Below, piece after piece: positions 31,836-42,820 of a stretch of DNA of 64,000 nt. The stretch is taken from NCBI GenBank assembly GCA_013368325.1, contig JAACJK010000175.1, positions 1-64,000 of the forward strand. Direction: 5' to 3'. The first letter of the stretch is position 1, and the number at the start of each line of letters is the position of its first letter. The DNA is from Ephemerocybe angulata (taxonomy: Eukaryota > Basidiomycota > Agaricomycetes > Agaricales > Psathyrellaceae). The translations under genes and the position numbers were made by a program. The notes under the pieces are model-generated. The model worked only from the letters and a program-made list of their open reading frames with translations. It had not been told where the DNA came from and made no database searches.

Positions 31836-32285
31836 GTTGGTCTTCGTTGAACGCTTGGACCATCCGAGTACGAATGAAATGACGCATACCGGAGATAAGA
31901 TGGTACCGGAGATATGTAGAAGAAGGCGACAGCCTCTGATGGTAACAGGCACAAAGGGTCAATATGCAGGCGGAAAGGGGTGACAAGGAGTTTCCTGCTT
32001 CAACTTGAAGTTGTAGGGCCTGCTTGCAGCCTCGTCAGCGCAACACCCCGGTCTCCTCTGTATCTATCACTCTCATTTTATACCAAAAAACGCGGTTTCG
32101 CGCTGGCCGAGGAATACAGATCAAGTTGACGGCCGCGACTATCTCAAGCTTCGTGACCAGGCGACCGTATTGACCGGGCAACCTTATTCCAGCCATCTCC
32201 AGCACCCGCCAGGTCAAATCCCAGACGATAGGCTGGACTAAGCTCCAGTGGATCCCCCGACATCCCAGCGACAACACCAGATTGA
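31836..32285. promoter_or_regulatory. divergent promoter region
   Basis: 450 bp between two divergent start codons. No coding sequence or clear motif is visible. Confidence 0.35.
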
Positions 32286-34379
32286 ATGTCGGCCGTCGAC
32301 AACCCAGACCTTAATTTAAATCCTCCCAGTGACAGCAAGAATAGAACAGCCTCGCACCAGCACCAGTCGCGCAGCAGCATAAGCAGCGTTTCCAGCGCGA
32401 ACAGCCCTCGAGCGGCCAGCCGAAATCTACCACCACCAAGTCCTTCGCCGCGGTACTCAACAGTTGGACTCCCAGACGTGAACGGGCACCGCTACTCTAC
32501 TTCAACCACCTCGCTCTTGTCACCTCATAAATCGTTCACGAGAGACAGGCCAATTTCGCGCTCCTCATCCAGAAACTCCCTCAAGCGTGCGCATAGTCCG
32601 TCAATATCATTGGACGATCCTGGTGAGTTAACTCTCTTACGTTGAGCGTGAAGATACGCGTATCAGAGTCTATCGAGGGCGCGAGGCTGAGAAGTGGTAT
32701 AAACTCGTCAAGTTGGGCGTCTAGGCCGCTGGTTGAAGCTCTCTCATCGAATCCTCGGGGCGGGTTTCAAGTCGAACTTTACTGACCCTGAACTCCATCC
32801 AGTTGCCGTCCGCAATCAGATGTCCACACTGAAGCACTCCATCCGCCAACAACAAGCCCAACTCAACAGCCTCGAAAGCATCGTTCGTGTCGGACCCCGG
32901 CCTTACACCACAGACATGCTCAGCGAACTCAACGACAACGTCAACGCTTCCGCCTCCTCCTCGACCCCGTACACGAACGGCACGTCAATATCGCCACCGA
33001 ACAGTTTTGCACCGCCCCCCTCCGCGTTTCGCGACCTCGGCGAGGGCTCCTCGACAGCAGCCATAAAGATCAAGCGCAGATCAAGCTATGAAGTCCTCCA
33101 AGGAATCGCCGGCCCCGAATCCAACCTCCCGCTACCCCGGCGAATAGAAGGAACGGTCAGCGCAAGCGATGCGGACGGCAGTGGGGTCATCAGGGAAGGC
33201 GTACCATCGTCCTTCGCAGGCAGCGCTATGAGCGCATCCCCCTCGTCACCACCCACTCAAGGGCACTACAAACGCAATTCGAGTCCTACAAGGACGCTTT
33301 CTCGTGAGTGGAAAGCCATCGTTCAACCTGACGAATTGCAGTCTGACGTCAGTTGATTGCTCGCAGGAATACCGATATCAGCCGTCGGTAAGTTCTCAGC
33401 GCACTGGCTTCCTTAATCTCCTTCATACTCAACCATGACCATCTCGTTGATAGGAAACGCTCGGGCTCTTGCAGACGAAGGGCAGGGTCTAATCTCTCGG
33501 TCTCCAGGAAACCCATCGAAGCTATCACCGATGGACGCAGGGGATGTATCGACGCCAATGCATTCGCCCAACAAACGACTCTCGTTCACACCCGGGAATA
33601 CGACCAAGGTTCTGGCAGACTTGCAAACGGGCGTCGTCAATGCGCGGAACGCACTCGAGCATACCAAGTCGCAGCTCCGGCTTTCGCAACGGACTGTATC
33701 GCAGCTGACAAGACAGACCGAGGATCTGAAGGAGAGCAGGGAGCGGTTGAGGTTGGAGAATGAAGGGCTCAACAACGTTGTGGCGAGGAAGGAGCGGTTG
33801 CTGCAGGAAGTGCTGGAGAGGGCGAGGAAGGCAGAGGCGGAGGCGACGACGCTCAAACAGCAGCTGAAGACGGAGACGACGACATCGAAGAAGTCGCTCA
33901 GAGATATGGAGACCGCGCTTACTGAGTCGACGGCCCTGTCATCAAAATCCGAGCGTGAATATATCACGTTGAGAGATAGTATGAAGGGATTGATCGAGGC
34001 GTGGAAACACGATACGGACCGGTTGAGGGACGAGATGAATCGGAGAGACGCGAAGTGGAAGGGTGAGGCAGAGAAGGTTGGGAAGCAGTATAGGGAACTG
34101 GTCGAGCAAGTGAAGAAGGCAGAGGCCGGGCGGGAGAAGGTCAAGGAGCTGCAAAAGGAGGATAAGGAGAAGGATAAAGAGGTCGAGGCGTATTGGATGG
34201 GCCAGATAGAGAAGATGCGAAGCGAGTTGGAAGAGAGCAACAAGAAGTCGGAAGCTGCTGCCAAGACAGCACAGAGACTTGAGGAAGAGGCGGCCCGGCT
34301 GAAAAGGTTGATGAGGTCTGCTGTTAGTATCAAAGCAGAACCAGAGGAGGAAGGTAGTGGCGATACCCCAGATTCATGA
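32286..34379 (+). CDS. coiled-coil protein, possibly SHE3-like
   Basis: Exons 32286-32622, 32725-33303, 33367-33387 (21 nt micro-exon) and 33454-34379; 620 residues. The N-terminus is Ser/Pro-rich and disordered. A short helical segment (ILGAGFKSNFTDPE...QQQAQLNSLESI) follows. After SRIPISAVGNARALADEGQ a long Glu/Lys/Arg-rich coiled coil runs for about 240 residues. The layout and the ARALADEG motif recall basidiomycete proteins annotated as SWI5-dependent HO expression protein 3, an mRNA-transport adaptor. That assignment is tentative. Confidence 0.78.
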
Positions 34380-35208
34380 CTGCTTCATTCGGATGGACAC
34401 GCGCATTTCCTGGTACCAGTACCCCCCAGAATCTGACCTTTTCACATATCAGTCAGTCCTTACACACATCGCTATCATTTCCTGTTCATCCATCTTATCT
34501 CTTTCCTTGTGTCGCATTCTACAGTAGCGCCTGTCATATTCACCCTCTCCTCCCTGCTATCTCCAACCTGCCAGAACTCCCATTGTCGTTGATCGAGTAT
34601 TTTACTTACTACTGGCTCTGCTATTTGTGTTACACTATGTTTTCCCTGTTACCTGTCTCGCTGTTATACCCTTCAAAACACACTCCTTCATGATCAGCTG
34701 TCTCGTATTGGAAATGCTGGGCCTGCATTCGTTCCTGTCACCTGGGCCGGTGGCACAATCCTTCAACGCCCCTCCTCGGCTTGCTTCGACCTCCGGACCT
34801 GTCAAATGATCATTGCATGCAAGGCTATTAAGCGATGGCCCCTTAACCCACGTAAATCCCGGTCCCTTGAGTGTTTGCTCTTGCTGAAGGGTACTCTAAA
34901 TCTCATGGACATCTCTTGTCTGAATCCTTCAGTTGTTTGAGCAACTCCACGTACGCACACCCACCCCATTATAACTTGTGCTAAGGTCCATGCCATTGCT
35001 TCCGCCTCTCAGAATGCGGGGTACCACGAGCGGGATATACCCCGGCAACCGGCACAGGAAGATCCGCCGCTCACCATCACTTCGGTGACGGGAACATAAA
35101 CCCCCGGTAGAAATCATCATGCACTTCCTTGTGATATAAAGACACTTGCGCACTACGTTCCTTCGTCTCATCCACCCACCATCCTCATCCCACCGCACAA
35201 CCGTCGAT
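34380..35208. other. intergenic, no gene seen
   Basis: About 830 bp between the coiled-coil gene and nitronate monooxygenase. The first half is pyrimidine-rich, as expected of a 3' flank; the last 200 bp would hold the NMO promoter. Confidence 0.45.
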
Positions 35209-36586
35209 ATGGTCGCCACGATTACCACCCCCATTACCGAGCTGTTCGGCATCCAGCACCCTGTCCTCCTCGCTGGGTATGTCGCTTTCGGAGCTATGCT
35301 GCATTCTTATGGATACTAACCGGTGGTGGGTAGAATGAACGTCGCTGCTGGGCCTGAGCTCGCCGCTGCTGTCACCAATGCTGGTGGTATGGGAGTCCTC
35401 GGCGGTATCGGTTACACCCCCAAGATCCTCCGCCAACAGGTGAGTTTCATCTGCAGTTAACCTGCTCCTCGGTGGCTTCGCAGCGCCGCCATGTTCCATC
35501 AGCGTACTGAGACGTCCCATCCAGATTCAATTGATCAAGAAGGACTTGAAGGATCCCAACGCACCCTTCGGTATCGATCTCCTGCTCCCCCAGGTCGGCG
35601 GCAGCGCTCGCAAGACCAATGTACGCCGTGTTTCCATTCCAAACCCATACAGGCAGCCCTGACCCTCCATCACAGTACGACTACACCAAGGGCCAGCTCC
35701 CTGAGCTCCTTGACATCGTTATCGAGGAGAAGGCTCGCCTCTTCGTCTCCGCCGTCGGTGTGCCCCCCAAGTGGGCCGTCGACAAGCTGCACGCCGCAGG
35801 CATCCCTGTCATGAACATGGTCGGCCACCCCAAGCACGTCCAGAAGGCCATCGACGCCGGCTGCGACCTCATCTGTGCCCAGGCCGGCGAGGGCGGTGGA
35901 CACACCGGCGACATCCCCGCGAGCATCCTTATCCCCGCCTGCGTCGACATCTGCAAGGGCCAGACGTCAAAGCTCAACGGCAAGCCTATCTACGTTATTG
36001 GCGCAGGTGCTGTGTACGACGGGCGCGGACTTGCCGCTAACCTCGCGTGGGGTGCTCAAGCTGTTTGTTAGTACCATTTCACGACTAGCCGTGCTAATCA
36101 GTTGATTGGGTTGCTGACGGATTGTTCTTCTGTGTAGGGGTCGGAACCCGATTCGTCGCCGCCGTCGAGGCTGGTGCCCCCAAGAAGCACAAGGAGCTCG
36201 TTGTGAGCGCTGGCTTCGAGGATGCTGTCACCACTCTCATCTACACTGGACGGCCACTCCGCGTGCGCAAGAACGCGTACGTCGAGGACTGGAATGAGAA
36301 CAGGCGTGACGAGATCAAGCAGCTTACGTCCAAGGGTGTCCTCCCCCACGAGGAGGAGCTCAAAAAGAGGCCCGAGATCTCTCTCGAGACCCGGTATGTC
36401 GCTCGGCACTTGCCTGCTTCCGTTCGTAAACTTACTTGAACCTTTAGACCATGGCTCATGGGCCGTGTTTCGAGTCTGATCCACGATGTCCTCCCCGCAA
36501 AGGAGATCGTCGACAACATGGTCAACGACGCCGCCAAGATTCTCACCAGCAACGCCGCTTTGGTCAGAGTCCCCGCTAAGCTCTAA
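35209..36586 (+). CDS. nitronate monooxygenase (2-nitropropane dioxygenase family)
   Basis: Six exons: 35209-35276, 35334-35439, 35525-35620, 35676-36066, 36138-36393 and 36448-36586; 351 residues. It is an FMN-dependent TIM-barrel enzyme oxidising alkyl nitronates such as propionate 3-nitronate. Features are the N-terminal FGIQHPVLLAGM, GGMGVLGGIGYTP, AGEGGGHTGD carrying the probable catalytic His, PIYVIGAGAVYDGRGLAANLAWGAQAVWVGTRF as the phosphate-binding region across intron 4, and a helical C-terminus. Complete and probably functional. Confidence 0.93.
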
Positions 36587-37293
36587 CATGGCATAGTGGA
36601 AGCGCGCATTTGTCCGTGCACCTTGCAGAAGAGCTATAGCCACTCCTGCATGGGTCGCTCATGGGCCTAGACGCAAAGAACTGATCTGACGCTTGGATAT
36701 TACTTATCATCTCATACATATACCTATGTATTTTTACCCAATGGTTGGAGTCCCGGAGGTGGCATACTGACGGCTTTTGACCGGCTTTATTCTAACTTCT
36801 CTAGCACGTATTTCGGCGGCCTATGTAGCATTAATTGAATATCGGAGTTGAGACTTTGCCCAACGGTTACGTGCAGGAGAGCTTCTAGACCTTACCGCAA
36901 ACGCTACTGAATTGAACCCAGTGAACTAAGTATAATCTCTGCCGACTCACCGAGTCAAAGAAGTCCAACACTATAGGTGAGTGGCGCATCTATCTAACAA
37001 CGAGCGTAGATTTATGTTCTGACACAGTGCTGGAGGATGGGCGCCTATCGCGCGCGCTTGCTCGATCTAGGCTACCCGCGCGGCCTCTTGATTCAGCTAT
37101 TTTAACGTGGACACGTTCCCTCTGACACTTGACGTTAGCGAAGAGGCGGGCAAAGATCGACGAAGGGGGATGATTGACATCCACCCCCGTTCCGTTCCTG
37201 TCAAAGGTGCGGAGTCATCCAGATCATTGGGATCTTCAAACCTGAAATAAATTTGACATTGAACAGTATTACTATATAAAGGTCTACACCACT
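36587..37293. other. intergenic, no gene seen
   Basis: About 700 bp between convergent stop codons. No gene, RNA or repeat was recognised. Confidence 0.45.
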
Positions 37294-38060
37294 CTAGGGA
37301 GCAGGGCCTTGGACAGGGAAAATCCATCCCTTCGTATCGGCATACAAGATTGCCTCGTAGAAGCACCTTCCAATGCGCTCGTACGCAGCGTCATTGGGGT
37401 GCGTCCCGTCGACAAGGTCAGGAATGCCGACCATACGCCCACAGTCGGCAAACACAACCGACCGTCCCTCGTTGACAAACTGCTGCACGACCCCGGGGAT
37501 GGCGGCGTTGTAGTTTAGGATCCGCTGCTGGGCTCCCGCATTAGCATTTGGGGGTAGGGTGGAGACGACGACAAGGGTGAGGGGCGGGAAGTCGAGGACT
37601 CCCCGGATGAGCCTGCTCAGTCTCCCAGGGGCGCCGTCGACGTTGAGGTTCTGGGTCATGTCGTTGGTGCCTACGAGAATGGTGGCAATATTGGGGCGGT
37701 TTGTCGGCATAGAAATGCTCATCTTGTCATACACCTGGTCGATGACAAAGCCAGGCCAGCCTTCGGTATCCTTGTCTTTGAAGGTGGATTGTGTGGCGGG
37801 ATTGTTGCCGACCATGTTGACCGTGTTTCCGTCTTGCTCGAGAAGGTTGTAGAGGTCATCGCGATAGCCGTTGCCCTGGCTGCTTCCGACTCCGAATGTG
37901 ATAGACGCTGTGGAGGTACGGATTTTAGCGATGTTTAATTATCTAGAGAAAGGATCCACGAACCACCGAGAGGCATGATTCTGCAGACCTTGCCGGAGAA
38001 TGCAAGAACATTTGGGAGGAAGGCTGCTATAGCCAATGCCAAAGTAGCTGTGGAGCGCAT
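37294..38060 (-). CDS. secreted SGNH/GDSL esterase, CE3 acetyl-xylan-esterase-like (copy 1)
   Basis: Exons 38060-37964 and 37907-37294; 236 residues. A signal peptide (MRSTATLALAIAAFLPNVLA) precedes the SGNH fold: block I RIMPLGASITFG with catalytic Ser (spliced across the intron), GNGYRDDL, block III ILVGTNDMTQN, and the C-terminal D-x2-H pair in DGTHPND. Likely releases acetyl groups from hemicellulose outside the cell. Exon 2 is nearly identical to the copy at 44881-45644, while exon 1 and the intron are quite different. Confidence 0.9.
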
Positions 38061-39372
38061 TGTGGTGGCAAGGAAAAGAATCTTGGACGGTGAAATGCCG
38101 GTAGAAGACTGGGAGACTAATTCTTCGCACCTCTGCCCTTTATACGGCGCGGGGAGTATTACATACGGTTGGGCGCTGAGTGAGCGAACAGCGAAGTCAG
38201 CGCGGCACAAGTTACATTCCTTCAAGTCGCGTTTCAGCCCAAGATCGAATACATATCATTCTGTCAGCGTAAATAGTACCAGTGAGAACCAAGGAACTTC
38301 CGTGCAACCGCCGTTTCTTGCTCTTTGACCATGGGACTGCCTCATGCCGTTGATTTTGACGACCGGCTTTGATCACTGAGAGGGCGGACCTGAGGCCTGT
38401 CCTGCCGAGGCCGACGGGCGAGGCCATAGCCCCTCGGCAGGACAGGCTAACTGTTCAGCGGGGAAACGTTTATTCTGAACCCCTTGAACCACAGCACAAA
38501 GGGCTGCCGGGAAGGAGGTTCTCAAATGCCGTAAATCAAACCATAGCAGGCGGCGCGGATGATCAGACCAACTTCCGTGCTTCTCGAGCTCAAGTGAGCT
38601 CAAAGATCGCTAAGCTAAAGCACGCCCGTTAAGTGACCAGTCACCAGCTTCCCGAGGTGCACGAAAGCTGGTACTGCGAAGTACAGCTAGGATGAGAGAG
38701 CCAAGTGATCCAAAAGGCGGTAGACCTGTTGAGTTATTCGTCTTAGTGCTGGTAGACGAATACGTATGCCCTGAGTGAGCGAGGATAAGTAACTCCGAGG
38801 GCGGCACCGTATGAATATCTTGAATTTGCGGCTGAATATCACGCGGCTTAGCAACGCGGTACACAGTGACTGCAGAGGCGTCGCGAGATGCACCTTGGCT
38901 GAAAGGCTTGTAAAGCTTCATAACAGCCAAGCCATACAATATATGACCCGCAGCCCGGAGGTGACGAAGCAAGAATCATGCCGAGAAGCCCCTCCGGGTC
39001 TGTAGTCTAAGAAAAGTTTTACTGACCACCACCGTGTAGATCAAGCTGCGGTAGCGAGGGAGAGAAGGTGGGCGCTCGGGTCAACCCCTGTGGCTTATGG
39101 AATAAGTTGCATTACACTTCTTTTCATAGATTGTTACAAAGTCGATCTCCATCTTGAATAGACCTAGGGAGCGTGATAAACTAGCGCCTAATTTAGCGCC
39201 CTGCGCGCCTAGTAACACCACCTCTCAACTCGAGGGATTTCAAGAACCCTTCATGCGTAGTTCGCGGAGCCTATGTCATGCCAAAGAGACACAGCTGGAT
39301 TGATTGATCTCTGTTCGATGCACATTATACATGGGAAGGTGGCAATGTAAACGTCCCTGGTTCTCTTCCTGG
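38061..39372. other. intergenic with a 16 bp perfect hairpin
   Basis: No gene is supported in 1.3 kb. GCCTGTCCTGCCGAGG (38395-38410) and its exact inverse (38432-38447) flank a 21 base loop. A frame at 38610-38972 on the minus strand shows no family signal. Confidence 0.5.
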
Positions 39373-40941
39373 TCAACCCTCCGTTATATGTAGAAATACC
39401 CCGTTCCTTTTCAGGCGATTGACTTGAGTAAAGAACAGCCTTTTTCGTTCCATCGGCCTTACGTGCGCAATTCTCAGCTGGACACGAGTACTTGACCACT
39501 GACGGCGACTGATCATGAATTGGTAGAGGCCGTCATCACCCGGGGAGTAAATGTAGGGTACCGAGAGGATTTCCAGTGTTTCGAGAAGGGGGAGGGGCCC
39601 TGTCTTCGTCATGGGATCCGGGATAAGTGATGCCCAGAACCTTTCCTTCGGCAAGACTTGGAATTTTTCGAGAGTAAGGCGTCTCAGATAGGGAAGTCGG
39701 CCAATGATCGACGACAAGTCTTCGGCGTTGACATGGCATTCGCGTAGCGATAAACATTTCAGCTCTATGCATCGTGAGCTATCGAGGAAGTTTGTGAATA
39801 TGGCGGGAGAGAATTGCGTATCCAAAGCGTTGACATTGTAGAATCCGACGTCCATATTGGCAAGTAAGGGGGTTTCGAGGTAGTCGAGGAGCTCCATTGT
39901 CTGGGTGCGTCGGAGGATCAACGTCTGAAGGTTCGGAAGAGAGAGGCGTCGAGTACGTAGCCGGCGCATCACGGGATCGTTCAAATCGTCGAGAGACATC
40001 GACTCGCAATAAAGGTCCACTGTCAGCGTTTCGAGGCTGGTACAGTGTTCCAGCATTCCAAGAATATGTGACCCTCTCCAATCGCATTGAATGGCGAGTT
40101 CCAAAAGTTGTGAGAGGAATCGCGGGGGTATACCGATGGTTGCGTTCCAGGGGTCGGAGTTTTCGAAACTCGTATTTTCCCTTGGAGGGAGATAGAGTCG
40201 AAACGAGGTGACGAAGGCGAGTTGGGTGAAAAAGAATTGGAATGAATCCAGGGGTGTAGGCCAGCTGTTGTAGCTGCAGGGGTCGAAGTCGATCCCAATG
40301 GATTTGATATGTTTCCATGGCTGAAGTCCTGGATTCTCGGGGGCAGATTGAAGCGATTCGAAAAACTTCGTAAGGCAAATGTGCCTTCCAACATGCAATC
40401 GAAGGTCCTGGAGAGCGCGGGCCTCTTTTAAGACGCGTATTATGATTGGGTCCGTGTAGCGGCATGGCTCGCTATCCTCGCACCCGCAGAAGCCTCCATA
40501 GCCTAGGCCCTCAGCAACTTCCAACCTTTTTGAAAGGCTACCCGACCTGCTGAGCCACGCTAAGATCTTCTTGTACGAGTTTCTTGGACCGCCGATACTG
40601 ATATTGTTCCATAATGCATGGGTAATGAGGGCCACATTGCGCCAAGCCTTGCAAACCAGCATGAAATTTTCCAGACAGTGTTTCCGCCATCCGAAACCAT
40701 TGGACGAAACAGCAAGCTGGAATATTTCTCCCAGAACCTCCGCCGGCATACGTCGCACAGAGGAAACTATGGATCGGCGTTGCTGTAGGCGGCCCTCGAG
40801 TGCATCCAGTTGCAAGCGCAACGCGTTGGCTTCGGTTTCCAAGTCGTCGATCTCGTCGTATACACGACCTGCTTCAACGGGAGTCGGTACATCATTGCTC
40901 TGCAGTAGATGGGATATGTTCTTGTCTTCCTTCTGTGGCAT
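39373..40941 (-). CDS. F-box protein, cluster member 1
   Basis: Single exon, 522 residues. The start MPQKEDKNISHLLQSNDVP is chosen because the same opening (SHLL-SNDVP) occurs in member 3. A coiled coil at about residues 25-55 ends in LQQRRSIVSSVRRMPAEVLGEIF, the start of the F-box. Then come VCKAWRNVALITHALW, a CGC-x5-C motif, and irregular leucine-rich segments including the shared CDWRGSHILGMLEHC block. Probable SCF substrate adaptor. Confidence 0.9.
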   Translation of the reverse strand: MPQKEDKNISHLLQSNDVPTPVEAGRVYDEIDDLETEANALRLQLDALEGRLQQRRSIVSSVRRMPAEVLGEIFQLAVSSNGFGWRKHCLENFMLVCKAWRNVALITHALWNNISIGGPRNSYKKILAWLSRSGSLSKRLEVAEGLGYGGFCGCEDSEPCRYTDPIIIRVLKEARALQDLRLHVGRHICLTKFFESLQSAPENPGLQPWKHIKSIGIDFDPCSYNSWPTPLDSFQFFFTQLAFVTSFRLYLPPRENTSFENSDPWNATIGIPPRFLSQLLELAIQCDWRGSHILGMLEHCTSLETLTVDLYCESMSLDDLNDPVMRRLRTRRLSLPNLQTLILRRTQTMELLDYLETPLLANMDVGFYNVNALDTQFSPAIFTNFLDSSRCIELKCLSLRECHVNAEDLSSIIGRLPYLRRLTLEKFQVLPKERFWASLIPDPMTKTGPLPLLETLEILSVPYIYSPGDDGLYQFMISRRQWSSTRVQLRIAHVRPMERKRLFFTQVNRLKRNGVFLHITEG

Positions 40942-41172
40942 GATGATATGGTTTCGGCGTCGGGACCAGGCCAATTCCTGAGGGTTCGGAAGAAACGTGA
41001 TCGCTCGGGTTCGGAGCCGCCGGCGCTTAGCAATTGCCAGCGAGATGGCGTTGCACAACAGGTGCAAATGTTGACATCAAAGGCAATTGCCAGCCTGTGC
41101 CTCCTTGACTCGAACGTTTACCGGCCACCGCAGCTCAAGTGCTTTACTTATCATTAACCCCAGTTCTCCAAT

Positions 41173-42750
41173 ATGGATACAAAATCGACACACATAGACA
41201 TCTCTCATCTATTCCTCACCAACGAAATTCCCACCCCTCAAGAAGAAGCTGCCATCAGGCAAGACATCGAGGACCTCGGCGGGAAGATATCGCTTCTGCG
41301 CACCGAGCTCGCAGCTCTGGAAGCCCAGCTTCAACAGCGCCAACATACACTGTCGAGTGTCCGGAAACTCCCTCTAGAAGTTATCGGAGAAATCTTCGGG
41401 TCCCTGTTTGTTTATCCAGAAGGTACCACCGACATCATGGACCGAGACGAGAGGGAGGAACTATTGGTTTTGGGGCTGGTCTGTAAGGGCTGGTGGGATG
41501 CTCTACTGGGGAGCCATCGCCTGTGGCGCTTCCTCCATGTGAGGCGCAGCGAAATATCCTTAGGGATTGACAAGATTGCGACATGGTTCAGCCGTTCTGG
41601 GAATCTTCCCAAAGTGCTGGAGGTCAACATTGACGAGTGGTCACATAACTGTGGCTGCCAGTATGACCCTGAAAAGGCCTGCAACCTTGTAGACCCGTCG
41701 GTGGTGCAACTGCTGACCGACGGACCGATTGTCTACCACCTTGCGCTTATCTGTGACACCCCCAAGTGTTTCGGCAACCTGATGAATCGACTAGGCCCTC
41801 CTAACGCGATCTCAAACCGACCTTGGGACTGTGTGAAGTCCCTTGACTTGACCTTCGCCTCTTGGGAATACAGAGAAGGGCTCAATCATCACAACTCCGT
41901 GTTGGATTCTCTACCACCCTTGACAGCACTCCACCTCTACCTTCCTCTAGACCGTACGGAGACGAGGGAGTTATCCCTCAACATTCCTCCAGCCGTTCTC
42001 AATGTTTTGACCTCCATTACTATCTCAAGTATATGGAAAGGCAACCACATACTCACTCTTCTCCAACACTGTGCCTGTGTTGAGAATGTCATGGTTGACT
42101 TCGACGGTCGAGATCCCATGTTCCACCTCGAGGATCCCTTTATTCAGAAGGTCGTCAAGAATCGCATTTCCCTTCCCCATCTCCAGAAGCTACATCTGCG
42201 AGGGGCCCCCAATGTCGACTTACTGCAGTTTATTCAGGCCCCCAAGCTCGTTAGTTTGGACATCAATCGCGACGATTTTTGTTCGGACTGGGACATGGCC
42301 TTTTTCAACTTCTTCGTACCATTTGCCACGATCTGCAAAGGAACTCTGCAACACCTTCGCATCTATCGTCTGGCCTGCACAACCGAAAATCTTGCGGATG
42401 TATTGGTCAAGCTCCCAGCGTTGACTCATCTCACACTAGAACGGGTGACGACAACCACCAGATCCTCGGCATGGGCAATTCTTTCTGAGACAATATTATC
42501 CGCCCCTTCTTCCCCGCCCCTTCCAAACCTTCGAAATCTTGAATTACTTCAGCTACCCCGCGATTATAATTATGAAAATGCCGCAAACTTTCTTTCGGCA
42601 ATTGCGATTTTGCCTCGCCGCATCTCATGGACCGTGTCCTACGTGAAGGAAAGGCCTGTGCATGTGGATCACTTACAGGGGTGGTTCAATGATAAGGAGG
42701 GCGTGTCCGTTTATCTGGCTCGTCTTCCTGAAGTAGATGCGGCTTCTTGA
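41173..42750 (+). CDS. F-box protein, cluster member 2
   Basis: Single exon, 525 residues, MDTKSTHIDISHLFLTNEIP. It has the same layout as its neighbours: coiled coil, F-box (LSSVRKLPLEVIGEIFGSL...LVCKGWWDALLGSHRLW), a CGC-x7-C motif near residue 160, then leucine-rich segments with WKGNHILTLLQHC. Divergent from member 1, with only 231 bp between the starts. Confidence 0.9.
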   Translation: MDTKSTHIDISHLFLTNEIPTPQEEAAIRQDIEDLGGKISLLRTELAALEAQLQQRQHTLSSVRKLPLEVIGEIFGSLFVYPEGTTDIMDRDEREELLVLGLVCKGWWDALLGSHRLWRFLHVRRSEISLGIDKIATWFSRSGNLPKVLEVNIDEWSHNCGCQYDPEKACNLVDPSVVQLLTDGPIVYHLALICDTPKCFGNLMNRLGPPNAISNRPWDCVKSLDLTFASWEYREGLNHHNSVLDSLPPLTALHLYLPLDRTETRELSLNIPPAVLNVLTSITISSIWKGNHILTLLQHCACVENVMVDFDGRDPMFHLEDPFIQKVVKNRISLPHLQKLHLRGAPNVDLLQFIQAPKLVSLDINRDDFCSDWDMAFFNFFVPFATICKGTLQHLRIYRLACTTENLADVLVKLPALTHLTLERVTTTTRSSAWAILSETILSAPSSPPLPNLRNLELLQLPRDYNYENAANFLSAIAILPRRISWTVSYVKERPVHVDHLQGWFNDKEGVSVYLARLPEVDAAS

Positions 42751-42820
42751 TCTTGGACAGGCTCGAGAAAAGAAATTTATGTGGATAGCGCGGCCTTGAT
42801 TCTGTATTCAGTAGGAACAC

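Noticed and set aside
33413..34333. 306-codon frame antisense to the coiled-coil gene
   Set aside because: Ser/Leu/Phe-rich shadow of Lys/Glu-rich coiled-coil codons.
37900..37970. Apparent loss of the catalytic Asp in GDS of the CE3 esterases (GAS instead)
   Set aside because: Spliced across the intron, both copies read GASITFG. The residue before the catalytic Ser varies in fungal SGNH enzymes, so this is not evidence of inactivation.
38610..38972. 120-codon frame on the minus strand
   Set aside because: No family signal, no start context and no neighbour logic.
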